A DNA stretch of 64,000 bases from Spirochaetales bacterium (GTDB lineage: Bacteria; Spirochaetota; Spirochaetia; Sphaerochaetales; Sphaerochaetaceae), in contig JAGABZ010000007.1 in NCBI GenBank assembly GCA_017614375.1, forward strand, positions 107,418 to 171,417. The letters are read 5' to 3'. Shown one piece after another: positions 25,719 to 34,107 of this stretch (within the stretch, counting starts at the first letter, position 1; each line of letters starts with the position of its first letter). Position numbers and translations under genes: made by a program. Below the pieces are notes generated by a model. It was not told the DNA's origin. It was given only the letters and a program-made list of their open reading frames with translations, and searched no databases.

Positions 25719-27025
25719 CCGCGGCAAACGTCATACTGTGGGGAACCCGAATCGGATCCGTTGTATTCGACGAGAACCGCGGTGTGGGTTCTTTTGAATA
25801 CGATCCTGATTTCAGAAAGTCCGGAATTGAGGTTTCTCCCATCATGATGCCGCTGTCCGGGCGGGTGTATGAGTTCCCGAGCCTGAACAGACAGTCCTTT
25901 CACGGGCTTCCGGGTCTGCTCGCGGACAGCCTGCCGGACAAATTCGGAAACGCTGTCATCGAGGCGTGGCTTCGGAGCCACAACAGGGCCCCGGAATCGT
26001 TCAATCCTGTCGAGAGGCTCTGCTATACGGGAAGCCGCGGGATGGGCGCTCTCGAATTCGAGCCGGCCACAGGACCGGGGCAGACAGAACAATCGAGTAT
26101 AGAAATAGACAAGTTGGTGGAACTCGCCTCAAAGGTACTGCAGATGAGGCAGGGTCTGCGCATCTCTCTGGGGAATGATTCTCTTGAGGAGATTATCAAG
26201 GTCGGTTCGTCGGCCGGAGGAGCGAGAGCAAAAGCGGTCATTGCATGGAACAAGGAGACAGGAGACATAAGATCCGGACAGATTCCCGCGGGCAAAGGAT
26301 ATGGCTATTGGCTCATGAAATTCGATGGTGTCTCGGGAAACGGAGACAAGGAAGGTCCCGATGCTCCGCATTACACCCGCATAGAATATGCTTATCACCT
26401 CATGGCCAGACACGCGGGACTTGTGATGCAGGAATGCCGGCTTTTGGAAGAGAACGGAAGGGCTCATTTTCTGACTAAGCGCTTTGACAGGGACGAACAG
26501 AACGGCAAGCTCCACATGCAGTCACTGGGAGCCATCGCCCACATGGACTTCAACAGCAGCGGCGCACACAGCTATGAAGACGCGGCCCGGGTGATGAGGC
26601 AACTTGGGCTGACCGGCGGAGAGGTAGTACAGTTCTTCAGAAGAATGGTGTTCAATGTTCTCGCTTGGAATCACGATGATCACGTTAAGAACATCTCTTT
26701 CCTTATGGACAGGGCAGGAATCTGGTCGCTCTCCCCTGCCTATGATGTCACCTATTCGTTCAACCCGGACGGGATGTGGACCAGCCGGCACCAGATGAGT
26801 GTCAACGGTAAACGACAGGACATCGGCTTCTCGGATTTTCTGGCAAGCGGGAGAAATATGGGGCTGTCGGAATCCCTCATCAGAAAAACCGTTCTCGAGG
26901 TATGCGAGAGTCTTTCGCACTGGGATTCTTTTGCTTCATCCGCGGGGCTCGGAAAAGCCGAAGCCAGGAAAATCGGCAGAATTCTCTCAGTCTCAACGGA
27001 CTCCTTATCCCGGGAAATGGATTGA
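25715..27025 (+). CDS. hipA: HipA-like serine/threonine kinase toxin
   Basis: 436 residues, full length for HipA. Visible parts are the N-terminal subdomain 1 (GRVYEFPSLNRQSFHGLPGLLADSLPDKFG is characteristic in pieces), a glycine-rich loop GSSAGGARAKAV near residue 170, the catalytic lysine in YWLMKFD, the catalytic loop NHDDHVKN near 310 and the metal-binding aspartate in LSPAYDV. All kinase residues look intact. Known HipA proteins phosphorylate glutamyl-tRNA synthetase and induce growth arrest. The coupled hipB supports a functional pair. Confidence 0.9.
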   Translation: MTAANVILWGTRIGSVVFDENRGVGSFEYDPDFRKSGIEVSPIMMPLSGRVYEFPSLNRQSFHGLPGLLADSLPDKFGNAVIEAWLRSHNRAPESFNPVERLCYTGSRGMGALEFEPATGPGQTEQSSIEIDKLVELASKVLQMRQGLRISLGNDSLEEIIKVGSSAGGARAKAVIAWNKETGDIRSGQIPAGKGYGYWLMKFDGVSGNGDKEGPDAPHYTRIEYAYHLMARHAGLVMQECRLLEENGRAHFLTKRFDRDEQNGKLHMQSLGAIAHMDFNSSGAHSYEDAARVMRQLGLTGGEVVQFFRRMVFNVLAWNHDDHVKNISFLMDRAGIWSLSPAYDVTYSFNPDGMWTSRHQMSVNGKRQDIGFSDFLASGRNMGLSESLIRKTVLEVCESLSHWDSFASSAGLGKAEARKIGRILSVSTDSLSREMD

Positions 27026-27090
27026 CTCCGCCGGGTCAGAGTGTCTGCAGGCGGAGACGGTCAGGAATCGCCCGGAAACCGTAGGCAGTG

Positions 27091-27235
27091 GGCCTCGCCC
27101 CGGCAAAAACGCGCGGAAGTAGTCCGTTTTTGTCCTCGATTTGTGAAAAAACGACGGCGCGAGGACGAAAATGGCCTCGTTGCAGCCAAAAATGCCGGAG
27201 CGAGGCAGGGCTGAAAGGCATCCCAAAAACGAAGG
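27091..27235 (-). repeat. Array A of 41-42 bp tandem palindromic repeats
   Basis: Downstream of hipA, 35-bp imperfect palindromes alternate with 6-bp spacers. The clearest is 27132-27166 (arms GTCCTCG and CGAGGAC), spacer 27167-27172, then 27173-27207 (arms GCCTCG and CGAGGC). Flanking units are degenerate but keep the A-run spacing of 37-42 bp. The segment 27132-27179, reverse complemented, matches 29046-29093 of array B at 37 of 48 positions. It fills most of the 330-bp gap before the next gene; no coding signal is seen. Confidence 0.7.
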
Positions 27236-27299
27236 CTGGAGCAAAGAAAACAACGTCAGGAGCCATAGCCCGAGACGCTGTTTTTCCAGGGTCCGGATA

Positions 27300-27328
27300 T
27301 TGAAAAATTTCCTTATATAGTATATAAT
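27300..27328 (+). promoter_or_regulatory. Strong predicted promoter of the 271-residue unknown gene
   Basis: TTGAAA (27300-27305), 17-bp AT-rich spacer, perfect TATAAT (27323-27328). The leader is about 23 bases with AGGGGG before the ATG. Confidence 0.75.
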
Positions 27329-27357
27329 AAAGCATATAAAAACAGATAGGGGGCATC

Positions 27358-28173
27358 ATGGAAATCGACCTTGAAAAACTGTCGGTTGCGGTTCAGTATG
27401 CGGGAGCGGAGATTCAGCGTTATTTTAACAAGTGCGGCTACGGATTCCCTGAATTCAGGTGGATTCAGACGGAGTTGCAGCAGCCGGCTTTCCAGCATCT
27501 GTGCTTCGGATTCAAGAACAGAATCTACAGTGTGCTTGTCGCCATCGTCATGGCGGACGGCAGGATAATGATGGATGAACAGACAGTTGATAATCAACTC
27601 AGAGAATGCGAAAAGAACAACCTGATTTCGGGGGTAATCCCTATGAGGGAATATTTACACTATTACGATCCTATGACCCGCATGGAAGAGTTCCCGTTGG
27701 TGAACACAGCCTGGTTTCTTGCGCGTTGCTCGCCCATTCGCCTGGTTTCCCCCAGGTTCTACGATCTGGAGGAGGAAATCGAGATGTCGCCATGGGAAGT
27801 GCATTCCCTGGCCATCCAGGTTGTGCGTGATGACATAATCAAGCACGGGGGCAGAGTCCTCTCCTACTGCGACATCATCGGAATCCACCCCAGCATCTGG
27901 TTCGAGCAGGAGAAAGGCAAGGCATTTGTTTTCGTCCAGTCCCTGTCGGGCGGAACCCCTGTCGGCGAGGAAATCCGGCTGTCACCGGACATAAGAGAAA
28001 AGCTCGGCGGCTATGGTTGTTACCGCGCGAGGGTGTCCGTCGCCTCTGCCGAGCCCGGCAAGCCGCTGCTTAGGGGCAAACCATGTTTCATTGATTACAA
28101 AGGCCTTGAGTCAGCCAGCCCCGGCGACTTCCCGAGCGCCACTGAATCCTACATCCTGCGCGAGGACGTGTAA
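27358..28173 (+). CDS. Hypothetical protein, 271 residues, unknown family
   Basis: I do not recognise this protein. It is soluble, with no signal peptide or membrane segment, and is rich in aromatic residues (several Trp and Tyr). The first half is predicted mostly helical (MEIDLEKLSVAVQYAGAEIQ); the second half contains beta-type stretches such as KAFVFVQSLSGG. A near-perfect promoter and a good AGGGGG site show that it is expressed. It lies between the inverted repeat arrays A and B together with the higBA-like pair, and its 3' end overlaps the convergent antitoxin gene by 25 bp. Confidence 0.7.
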   Translation: MEIDLEKLSVAVQYAGAEIQRYFNKCGYGFPEFRWIQTELQQPAFQHLCFGFKNRIYSVLVAIVMADGRIMMDEQTVDNQLRECEKNNLISGVIPMREYLHYYDPMTRMEEFPLVNTAWFLARCSPIRLVSPRFYDLEEEIEMSPWEVHSLAIQVVRDDIIKHGGRVLSYCDIIGIHPSIWFEQEKGKAFVFVQSLSGGTPVGEEIRLSPDIREKLGGYGCYRARVSVASAEPGKPLLRGKPCFIDYKGLESASPGDFPSATESYILREDV

Positions 28174-28466
28174 GCACAGCTCACTGATTGAGGCAAGAAC
28201 TCAATTCTGACAGTCATGCCCATGCCTGAAGCCAGGCGCTGAAGCATGCGGACAGAAGGGTTCGCATTTCCCCTTTCGAGTTTGCTGATATCACCTTGGG
28301 CAATCCCGGTGCGCTCAGAGAGCTCCTTTTGAGTGAGCCCGGAGGCTTTTCTGGCATCAATGATTGCCTGGGTGATTGCATGCTCAGGTTGAAGAGCTTC
28401 GTATTCTTTTCTGAATTCAGAATCCTTGAGTTGCTCTGCAAGAAAAGCATTGAATTTGGTTCCCAT
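28149..28466 (-). CDS. HigA-like XRE antitoxin
   Basis: 105 residues from the ATG at 28466, which has AGGAG 7 bases upstream. A helix-turn-helix lies at about residues 37-90 (GLTQKELSERTGIAQGDISKLERGNANPSVRMLQRLASGMG). It follows the toxin gene with overlapping TGATG, the toxin-first order of HigBA modules. The last ten or so residues are read from DNA that also encodes the end of the convergent 271-residue protein. Confidence 0.85.
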   Translation of the reverse strand: MGTKFNAFLAEQLKDSEFRKEYEALQPEHAITQAIIDARKASGLTQKELSERTGIAQGDISKLERGNANPSVRMLQRLASGMGMTVRIEFLPQSVSCAYTSSRRM

Positions 28467-28888
28467 CACCTCTCTCCTCTTTGTTCCATAAAGTCCGAGC
28501 GATACTTTTTCGCTTTTTCAAGTTCTCCCCAGGGAATCTTTTGAGTCTTCTTTATAAACCCGTTCGTCAGGATGATACGTCGGTTTACATAGAAAAAAAA
28601 CAAAACCCTCGTTGAATCAGAACCGACTTTAGCCCTGAGCTCGAATATCCCGTCAGACAGGTGTTTGGAATAAGGCTCTCTAAGTTCATATCCGTTGTCT
28701 TGTAATAGTGCAATCATGTCCATCATTTTCGCACGCATCTTTTTCCCAAGACTCAAAAGAAAGTCTTTAGCCGGTTCAATTCCATCAGAACGCCGGTAGA
28801 ACTCAACCTCGAACCTTGATTCCGCACTATTATTGAATATAGGATATATCCTATTCTTGTCAACCGGAATTCCTGTTTTTTGTTTCAT
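28466..28888 (-). CDS. HigB/RelE-superfamily toxin (phage Gp49-like)
   Basis: 140 residues from the ATG at 28888, preceded by CGGAGG. The conserved domain runs from RFEVEFYRR through IEPAKDFLLSL, LREPYSKHLSDGIFELRAK and TRVLFFFYVNRRIILTNGFIKKTQKIP, the usual pattern of Gp49-like mRNA interferases. The first 30 residues are extra and not conserved in the fold. Such toxins cleave mRNA on the ribosome and are held inactive by the partner antitoxin. A GTG or TTG further upstream is possible but has no ribosome site. Confidence 0.82.
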   Translation of the reverse strand: MKQKTGIPVDKNRIYPIFNNSAESRFEVEFYRRSDGIEPAKDFLLSLGKKMRAKMMDMIALLQDNGYELREPYSKHLSDGIFELRAKVGSDSTRVLFFFYVNRRIILTNGFIKKTQKIPWGELEKAKKYRSDFMEQRGER

Positions 28889-29040
28889 TTTGGCTGAAAC
28901 CTCCGTCTGCCTTACTATCTGGGCAAAAATGCGTTTCGCTGAGAACAATTCTGAGTTTTCGTGTGGGTTGCCGAACTTGGGAATCCGATGCGGGAACCAG
29001 GCAAATCATGGGCGACTGTCCTAGGTCGATTGATTTTTTG

Positions 29041-29233
29041 CGGAGCGAGGTCATTTTTGTCCTCGCTCCGTGCTTTTTTGAAGATACGAGGTCACGATTT
29101 GGCCTAGTTTGCTATGTTTTTGATGAAACGAGGCCAGTCGGTTGGCCTGGTTCGTAGGATTTTGGAAAAAAGCGGCCAAAGATTTGGCCTGGTTTGAAGA
29201 GTTTTTGAAAAAAGAGGCCAGTGGCCCGCGGGG
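29041..29233 (+). repeat. Array B of 41-42 bp tandem palindromic repeats
   Basis: Between the toxin gene and lexA. The first unit has a perfect 10-bp inverted repeat CGGAGCGAGG/CCTCGCTCCG (29041-29050, 29061-29070) followed by a T run. Further units start at 29086, 29128, 29170 and 29212 (spacing exactly 42), each with AGGCCA/TGGCCT-type arms around a 5-6 base centre and a GTTTTTG-like core. It is the inverted counterpart of array A. A fainter unit may extend back to about 29003. Apart from this array and the lexA promoter, the gap 28889-29308 shows no gene. Confidence 0.75.
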
Positions 29234-29262
29234 GCGGCGGGTTAACGGATGGTAAGTATTCC

Positions 29263-29291
29263 TTGCATAAAGGCGGAGGTTCTGATATAGT
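29263..29291 (+). promoter_or_regulatory. Predicted lexA promoter
   Basis: TTGCAT (29263-29268), 17-bp spacer, TATAGT (29286-29291). The leader is about 11 bases and carries GGTGGGGG. I could not identify a convincing LexA operator in it. Confidence 0.6.
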
Positions 29292-29308
29292 CATGGTGGG
29301 GGAACGCC

Positions 29309-29926
29309 ATGAACGGACTTACGACCAGACAGAAAGAGATTCTCAACTTCCTTTACAGGTTCCGTGAGGAAAAGGGTTATTCACCTTCGTACAGGGAGAT
29401 AGCTGCACATTTCGGGTTTTCGACAAAGGCGGCGTTCGACCACCTCCAGGCTCTGCAGAAGAAGGGGGCCATCAGCAGCACGGACAATGTCTCCCGGTCC
29501 AACAAGGTTATCGCAACCGAGTATGTCGACGGCGACGCGTTCCATGTTTCCGTGCCGGTGCTCGGCAGGGTCGCCGCCGGACTTCCGCTGATCTGTGAGG
29601 AGAACAAGGACAGTGAGTTGTCTCTGCCGGCATCGTTGCTGCCCAACAGGAGCGCCGAGTATTTCGCCATGAGGGTCAGCGGACAGAGCATGGTCGATCT
29701 GGGCATCATGGACGGTGACATGGCCATCCTGGAGCAGTGCCAGACGGCCGAAAACGGGCAGATTGTCATGGCCACCTACGGCGAGTACGACGGCGTGACC
29801 CTGAAGCGGATTTACTTCCACCCCGGCAACGTCGAGCTGAGGCCGGCAAACCCCAGCTTCAACCCCGTGTTCACCAGGGACTGCCGCATTCTGGGAAAGC
29901 TCGTCCTGACAATCCGCAGCTACTGA
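29309..29926 (+). CDS. lexA: LexA repressor
   Basis: 205 residues: N-terminal winged helix (residues 1-65, LTTRQKEILNFLYRFREEKG), then the S24 self-cleaving domain with cleavage site Ala90-Gly91 (GRVAAGLP), Ser127 in SGQSM and Lys166 in GVTLKR. It represses SOS genes and autocleaves on RecA filaments. It is followed after 7 bp by holA and then convergent uvrC, so the block is DNA-metabolism oriented. Confidence 0.95.
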   Translation: MNGLTTRQKEILNFLYRFREEKGYSPSYREIAAHFGFSTKAAFDHLQALQKKGAISSTDNVSRSNKVIATEYVDGDAFHVSVPVLGRVAAGLPLICEENKDSELSLPASLLPNRSAEYFAMRVSGQSMVDLGIMDGDMAILEQCQTAENGQIVMATYGEYDGVTLKRIYFHPGNVELRPANPSFNPVFTRDCRILGKLVLTIRSY

Positions 29927-29933
29927 GGCTCGA

Positions 29934-30986
29934 ATGGGCAAAAACTATCTTCTGCTCGGGCCGGAGGCCGGTGAAAAGGCCGACTTCATCGACAGCATCC
30001 GCACATCGCTGAATCCGGACACCGAGTCGTACAAGATTTATCCCTATGATGATTACGCCCGGAGTCTGACAGACGCGCTGGGAAACGCATCCCTGTTCTG
30101 CCCGGAGCGCTTTGTGTGGCTCGATATTCCTAAGGAGTACACCGATGCCTCGGGCGGGATGCTCAAGGCGGAGCTTGAGAAGCTCGTCTGCCAGTATCTG
30201 GCCCACCCCGATTCCGATGTCACGTTCGTGCTTACGTCGGCGGAGACGCGCATCAACAGGCCGATCGACGCGTTCTTTCCAAAGGAAGGGGCCGAGGGCT
30301 TTGAGAAGCGGGTCTTCTGGGAGATGAAAGAGGCGCAGAAACCCGGCTGGGTGCGCACTTTCATGCGCAAAAACGGGGTAAGCATCCAGGAGGAGGCTCT
30401 GAACCTGATTCTGATGCTGGTCGAGAACGATACCGCAGAGCTCAGGACAATCTGCTCGCAGCTGGCAATCTTCACCCGGCTCAACGGCTCGGACTGCGTG
30501 ACGCAGGACGATGTGGAGTCGTTTTTGTCCCACACGCGGCAGGAGGACGGGTATACGCTGTTTGCCTATATGGCCAGGCGGGATCTGGAGGGGGCGCTGC
30601 GCTGTATCGACGCCATAAACGCCTCGGCGTCGACCGACCAGTTCTCCAGGCTTTTCCCCGCCCTGGTGTGGTCGTTCCGCAGGCTGCATTCAGTGCTGGT
30701 TCAGATTCAGCAGGGCACCGACCAATCAAGTGCCTTTGCCGGCGCCTCGGTGTTCGAGCGGGGGGCGAAGATCTCCCGACCCAACGATATCACCATCTAC
30801 AGGTCGGCCTGCGCCAATTACCGCCTCCCCGATGTGGAGGCGATTCTGGCAGTACTCTCCGACACCGAGGCTGAGCTCAGACAGGGCGGGGCCGACCTGA
30901 CGCGGATTATCCTGCACCGGATGATCTGGACTATTGTTGGCAACAGGGGCCGCAGGCCGGATTGCCCCCGGTTCCCCGGCTTTTGA
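29934..30986 (+). CDS. holA: DNA polymerase III delta subunit
   Basis: 350 residues, usual length for HolA. It starts MGKNYLLLGPEAGEKADFI and keeps the family's three-part AAA-like layout with a degenerate nucleotide site, including VTFVLTSAETRINRPIDAFF and a helical C-terminal domain from about residue 210. It opens the sliding clamp as part of the clamp loader. Co-transcribed with lexA (8-bp gap, GAGG ribosome site), an arrangement that puts a replisome gene under LexA's own transcript. Confidence 0.88.
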   Translation: MGKNYLLLGPEAGEKADFIDSIRTSLNPDTESYKIYPYDDYARSLTDALGNASLFCPERFVWLDIPKEYTDASGGMLKAELEKLVCQYLAHPDSDVTFVLTSAETRINRPIDAFFPKEGAEGFEKRVFWEMKEAQKPGWVRTFMRKNGVSIQEEALNLILMLVENDTAELRTICSQLAIFTRLNGSDCVTQDDVESFLSHTRQEDGYTLFAYMARRDLEGALRCIDAINASASTDQFSRLFPALVWSFRRLHSVLVQIQQGTDQSSAFAGASVFERGAKISRPNDITIYRSACANYRLPDVEAILAVLSDTEAELRQGGADLTRIILHRMIWTIVGNRGRRPDCPRFPGF

Positions 30987-32792
30987 TTACTTGCTTACGT
31001 CGAGTTTTTTGACCAGGCGCTGAGCCGCGGCCAGACTTATGCCGGCCTTTTTGGCAATGTCCTCGGGTTTGTCCTCCAGGATGGCGTCCATCGAGCCGTA
31101 GGCCTTCATCAGCTTTTCACTGGAAGCCGGGCCGATTCCGGGCACCGACTGGAGGATTCTGAAACTGACATCCTTTGAGCGCATCGCCTGGTTGGCCCCG
31201 GTGGCGAAGCGGTGGCACTCGTCCCTGACTGCTATGAGGATTCTCAGGGCGGCAGAGGACAGCGGCAGATTCAGATCGGGACGGCCGTCGTCAAAGACGA
31301 TGGTTTCCCTCTCCTTGGCCAGACCGACCACCGGTACGTCGGCCAGTCCCACCTCGTCCAGCACGTCACGGGCCGTGTTGACCTGGCCTTTGCCTCCGTC
31401 GATGAGAATCAGATCCGGTCTGGGGAGGTTCTCGTTGACGACGCGGGTGTAGCGCCGGCGCACCGCCTCGGCAATCGAGGCATAGTCATCGATGGCCCCG
31501 TCAAGTGATTTGATGTTGAATCTGCGGTAGTTTTTCGGATCGGGGTTACCGTCCCTGAAGGAAATCAGCGACGAGACCGTGTATTTGCCGGACAGCTGCG
31601 CTATGTCAAATCCCTCAATCAGAGCAGGCGGTGCGGACAGTCCGAGGACCTGCTCCAGCTCGGCCAACCCGGCGCTGTTGTCAATCGAGCGGCAGGCCAG
31701 TTCAACGTCCCGGCGGGCGTTCTCCCCTGCCATCCTCAGGATCCTGAAGTGCTTGCCGGTGGTCGGAACCTCGACGGAAACCGCGTGGTCCAGTTCGTGG
31801 AGGAAGAACTCCTTTATCAGGGAGTAGTCGATTTCGTGGGACACATAGAGCTCCGAGGGCAGCTCCCGCCCGTCGCTGTAGTACTGAACCAGAAAGCCCA
31901 GCAGGGTTTCGGATTCCGAGCCGAGGGTCTGGGCGCGGTACAGGGCCTTGCCCAGAAGCTTGCCGTCGCGGATCTGCATCAGCGAGACGGTGCACAGAGG
32001 CGGGCGCATCTCGATGGCGGCGTAGTCACGGCTCTCGGAGGCAAACGACTGGACCTCCTGCTCCTGGGTCACCGCCTCGATGGAGGCAATCAGGTCCCGG
32101 CACCTGGCGGCGGTCTCGAAGTCGAGTTTCTTCGAGGCTTCGGTCATCTCCTGCCTCAGCCGGCGCTGGAGGCTCTCGCTGCGCCCCTCCAGGAGCTCGA
32201 TGACCTTGGCGACGTTTTTGCGGTAATCCTGCTCGCTGACCAGACCGCAACACGGGGCGCTGCACTGTCCGATGTGGTAGTACAGGCAGGGAACCTTGCG
32301 CTTTTTAAGCGGCGTGGAGCACTTTCTCAGGGAAAAGAGACGGTCGATCAGGTCCATGAACACCGCGGTCCGCGTCCCGTCGGGAAACGGTCCGAAGTAG
32401 CGCGAGCCGTCGTCGATGATCCGCCGTGTGGTGAAGACCTTTGGGAAAGGCTCGTCGGTGATGCGGATTACCGGATAGCTTTTGCCGTCCTTGAGGAGGA
32501 TGTTGTAGTGAGGGTTGTATTTTTTTATCAGGTTGTTTTCCAGAACGAGCGCCTCGTACTCGTTTCCGGTGATGATGTGCTCGATCCGGCTGATTTTCTC
32601 CACCAGGGCCTGGGTCTTCAGATCGCGCCCGGGGAGGAAGTACTGGTTCACCCGCCTGTGAAGGTTCTTGGCCTTTCCGACGTAAATCACAGTCCCGGAG
32701 GCGTCCTTCATCAGGTAGCATCCGGGGTTCTGCGGCAGGGACCTGGCCTGTTGACGGGCGTTGTTGAAACCTTCGCTTGAACGGTCGACCAT
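30987..32792 (-). CDS. uvrC: Excinuclease ABC subunit C
   Basis: About 601 residues. GIY-YIG nuclease domain at the N-terminus (GCYLMKDASGTVIYVGKAKNL), a UvrB-binding UVR segment near residue 210 (ASKKLDFETAARCRDLI), an RNase H-like second nuclease domain (DLILIDGGKGQVNTA), and a C-terminal helix-hairpin-helix (VPGIGPASSEKLMKAYGS). It makes both incisions in nucleotide excision repair. The ATG at 32792 has no ribosome site but lies exactly where the predicted transcript starts. It is divergent from the radical SAM repair-like gene. Confidence 0.96.
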   Translation of the reverse strand: MVDRSSEGFNNARQQARSLPQNPGCYLMKDASGTVIYVGKAKNLHRRVNQYFLPGRDLKTQALVEKISRIEHIITGNEYEALVLENNLIKKYNPHYNILLKDGKSYPVIRITDEPFPKVFTTRRIIDDGSRYFGPFPDGTRTAVFMDLIDRLFSLRKCSTPLKKRKVPCLYYHIGQCSAPCCGLVSEQDYRKNVAKVIELLEGRSESLQRRLRQEMTEASKKLDFETAARCRDLIASIEAVTQEQEVQSFASESRDYAAIEMRPPLCTVSLMQIRDGKLLGKALYRAQTLGSESETLLGFLVQYYSDGRELPSELYVSHEIDYSLIKEFFLHELDHAVSVEVPTTGKHFRILRMAGENARRDVELACRSIDNSAGLAELEQVLGLSAPPALIEGFDIAQLSGKYTVSSLISFRDGNPDPKNYRRFNIKSLDGAIDDYASIAEAVRRRYTRVVNENLPRPDLILIDGGKGQVNTARDVLDEVGLADVPVVGLAKERETIVFDDGRPDLNLPLSSAALRILIAVRDECHRFATGANQAMRSKDVSFRILQSVPGIGPASSEKLMKAYGSMDAILEDKPEDIAKKAGISLAAAQRLVKKLDVSK

Positions 32793-32798
32793 GACTGA

Positions 32799-32850
32799 AA
32801 GATACAACCGGCGTCCCGTATTTGCAACCGTCAGCGATGCGCGTTACAAT
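32799..32850. promoter_or_regulatory. Divergent promoters sharing one palindromic -35 (uvrC / SPL-like gene)
   Basis: The hexamer TTGCAA (32822-32827) is its own reverse complement. On the plus strand a 17-bp spacer leads to TACAAT (32845-32850) and six bases later to the ATG of the radical SAM gene (32857). On the minus strand a 17-bp spacer leads to TATCTT (32799-32804) and six bases later to the uvrC ATG (32792). Both transcripts are predicted to begin at the A of their start codon. Confidence 0.65.
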
Positions 32851-32856
32851 CCTGCC

Positions 32857-34107
32857 ATGGACAACAGCAACTTCGGCGATATTCTGGTGCGTGAGACCGA
32901 CCGCGAATTCATCCTGAAAAAGCGCGACGAGCTGAGGCTCACCTGGTCCCAGACCCGCATCCTCTTTGAGACCGCCGGGGACCTGCGGCTCTGGCAGGAG
33001 CGTCCGCTGGCCGACTTCTGGCCATCACCGGAGGCCCTCAAGGGACTGCAGGCCAAAGCTCTGTCCAAAGCCGCCCTAAAAGCGGTGCTCACAGCGGTGG
33101 ACCGGCTCCGCCGGGAGCCGACGGATTATTCGACGTTCAATGCCCCGAAGCTGAAGATTCAAAAGGAAAAGGCCGTATTTGTCGGAGGTCCGGCCCTCAA
33201 ACTGACCGGCCGCTGCCCCTGCCCTCCCGAGGCCGAAGTCCTGCGCTGCTGCAACCTCAGGACGCTTGATGCAATCCAGCAGTGCTCGTTCGGCTGCTCC
33301 TACTGCTCGATCCAGAGTTTCTATTGCAAAGGCGAAGTGAAATTTCCCTCCGATCTGCCGGCCCGGCTTGAGAGCCTTGAACTACCGGAAGGGACCTGGC
33401 ACCTGGGCACCGGCCAGAGCTCCGACTCGCTTCTGTACGGGGACGACTACGGGACTCTCAGCGCCCTGGCCGGCTTCGCCCGCAGGCATCCTGAAATCGT
33501 GCTTGAACTCAAATCAAAAAGCTCCCGCACCGACTGGCTCGGAAAGGTTCCCTTCCCTGCCAACATGGTCCCCACCTGGTCGCTCAACGCCCCGACGATA
33601 ATCGAAAACGAAGAGCTGCTCACCGCGCCTTCAGAGGCCCGGCTGCATGCTGCCCGCCTGGCGGCGGATGCAGGCTCGCTTGTCGGTTTCCACTTCCATC
33701 CGATGGTGTATTTCAAGGGCTGGGAGGACGAGTACGCCGCCGCTGTTGAAAGGCTCACAAGTCTCTTCAGCCCTGAGGAAGTGATGACCGTCTCGATGGG
33801 CACCCTGACCTTCCCCGGCCCGGTGATCCGCACCCTCAGGCAGAGCCCCAGGGAGAGCCGGATCCTGCAGATGGAACTCACGCCGGTGGCGGGCAAGTAC
33901 TCCTACCCGCGGGATGTTAAGATAAAGATGTTCTCATTCCTCTACTCCCATTTCCCGCGGGAGTGGAAGGAGCACGTGTTCTTCTACATCTGCATGGAGG
34001 AGCCTGAGATCTGGCTGCCTTCACTGGGCTTTGAGTACGACTCAAACGCCGCCTTTGAGGCGGCTATGAAAGAGGCCTATTTCTCTAAGATCAATTCCCG
34101 GCTTTAG
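32857..34107 (+). CDS. Spore-photoproduct-lyase-like radical SAM protein
   Basis: 416 residues. The radical SAM cluster motif is CSFGCSYC near residue 150, inside LDAIQQCSFGCSYCSIQ, as in the SPL/SplB group that repairs thymine photoproducts by radical chemistry. An N-terminal domain of about 100 residues precedes the barrel and the C-terminal half contains GFHFHPMVY and MTVSMGTLTFPG segments. Divergent from uvrC and near lexA, which supports a DNA-repair role, although SPL relatives outside spore formers are mostly uncharacterised. Start at 32857 is favoured by promoter spacing; in-frame ATG at 32791 would lie upstream of the -35. Confidence 0.7.
   Translation: MDNSNFGDILVRETDREFILKKRDELRLTWSQTRILFETAGDLRLWQERPLADFWPSPEALKGLQAKALSKAALKAVLTAVDRLRREPTDYSTFNAPKLKIQKEKAVFVGGPALKLTGRCPCPPEAEVLRCCNLRTLDAIQQCSFGCSYCSIQSFYCKGEVKFPSDLPARLESLELPEGTWHLGTGQSSDSLLYGDDYGTLSALAGFARRHPEIVLELKSKSSRTDWLGKVPFPANMVPTWSLNAPTIIENEELLTAPSEARLHAARLAADAGSLVGFHFHPMVYFKGWEDEYAAAVERLTSLFSPEEVMTVSMGTLTFPGPVIRTLRQSPRESRILQMELTPVAGKYSYPRDVKIKMFSFLYSHFPREWKEHVFFYICMEEPEIWLPSLGFEYDSNAAFEAAMKEAYFSKINSRL

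Noticed and set aside
29234..32850. A shared LexA operator in the lexA and uvrC/SPL promoters
   Set aside because: Only TTGCA-type -35 similarity is visible; no dyad of SOS-box type could be aligned between them.
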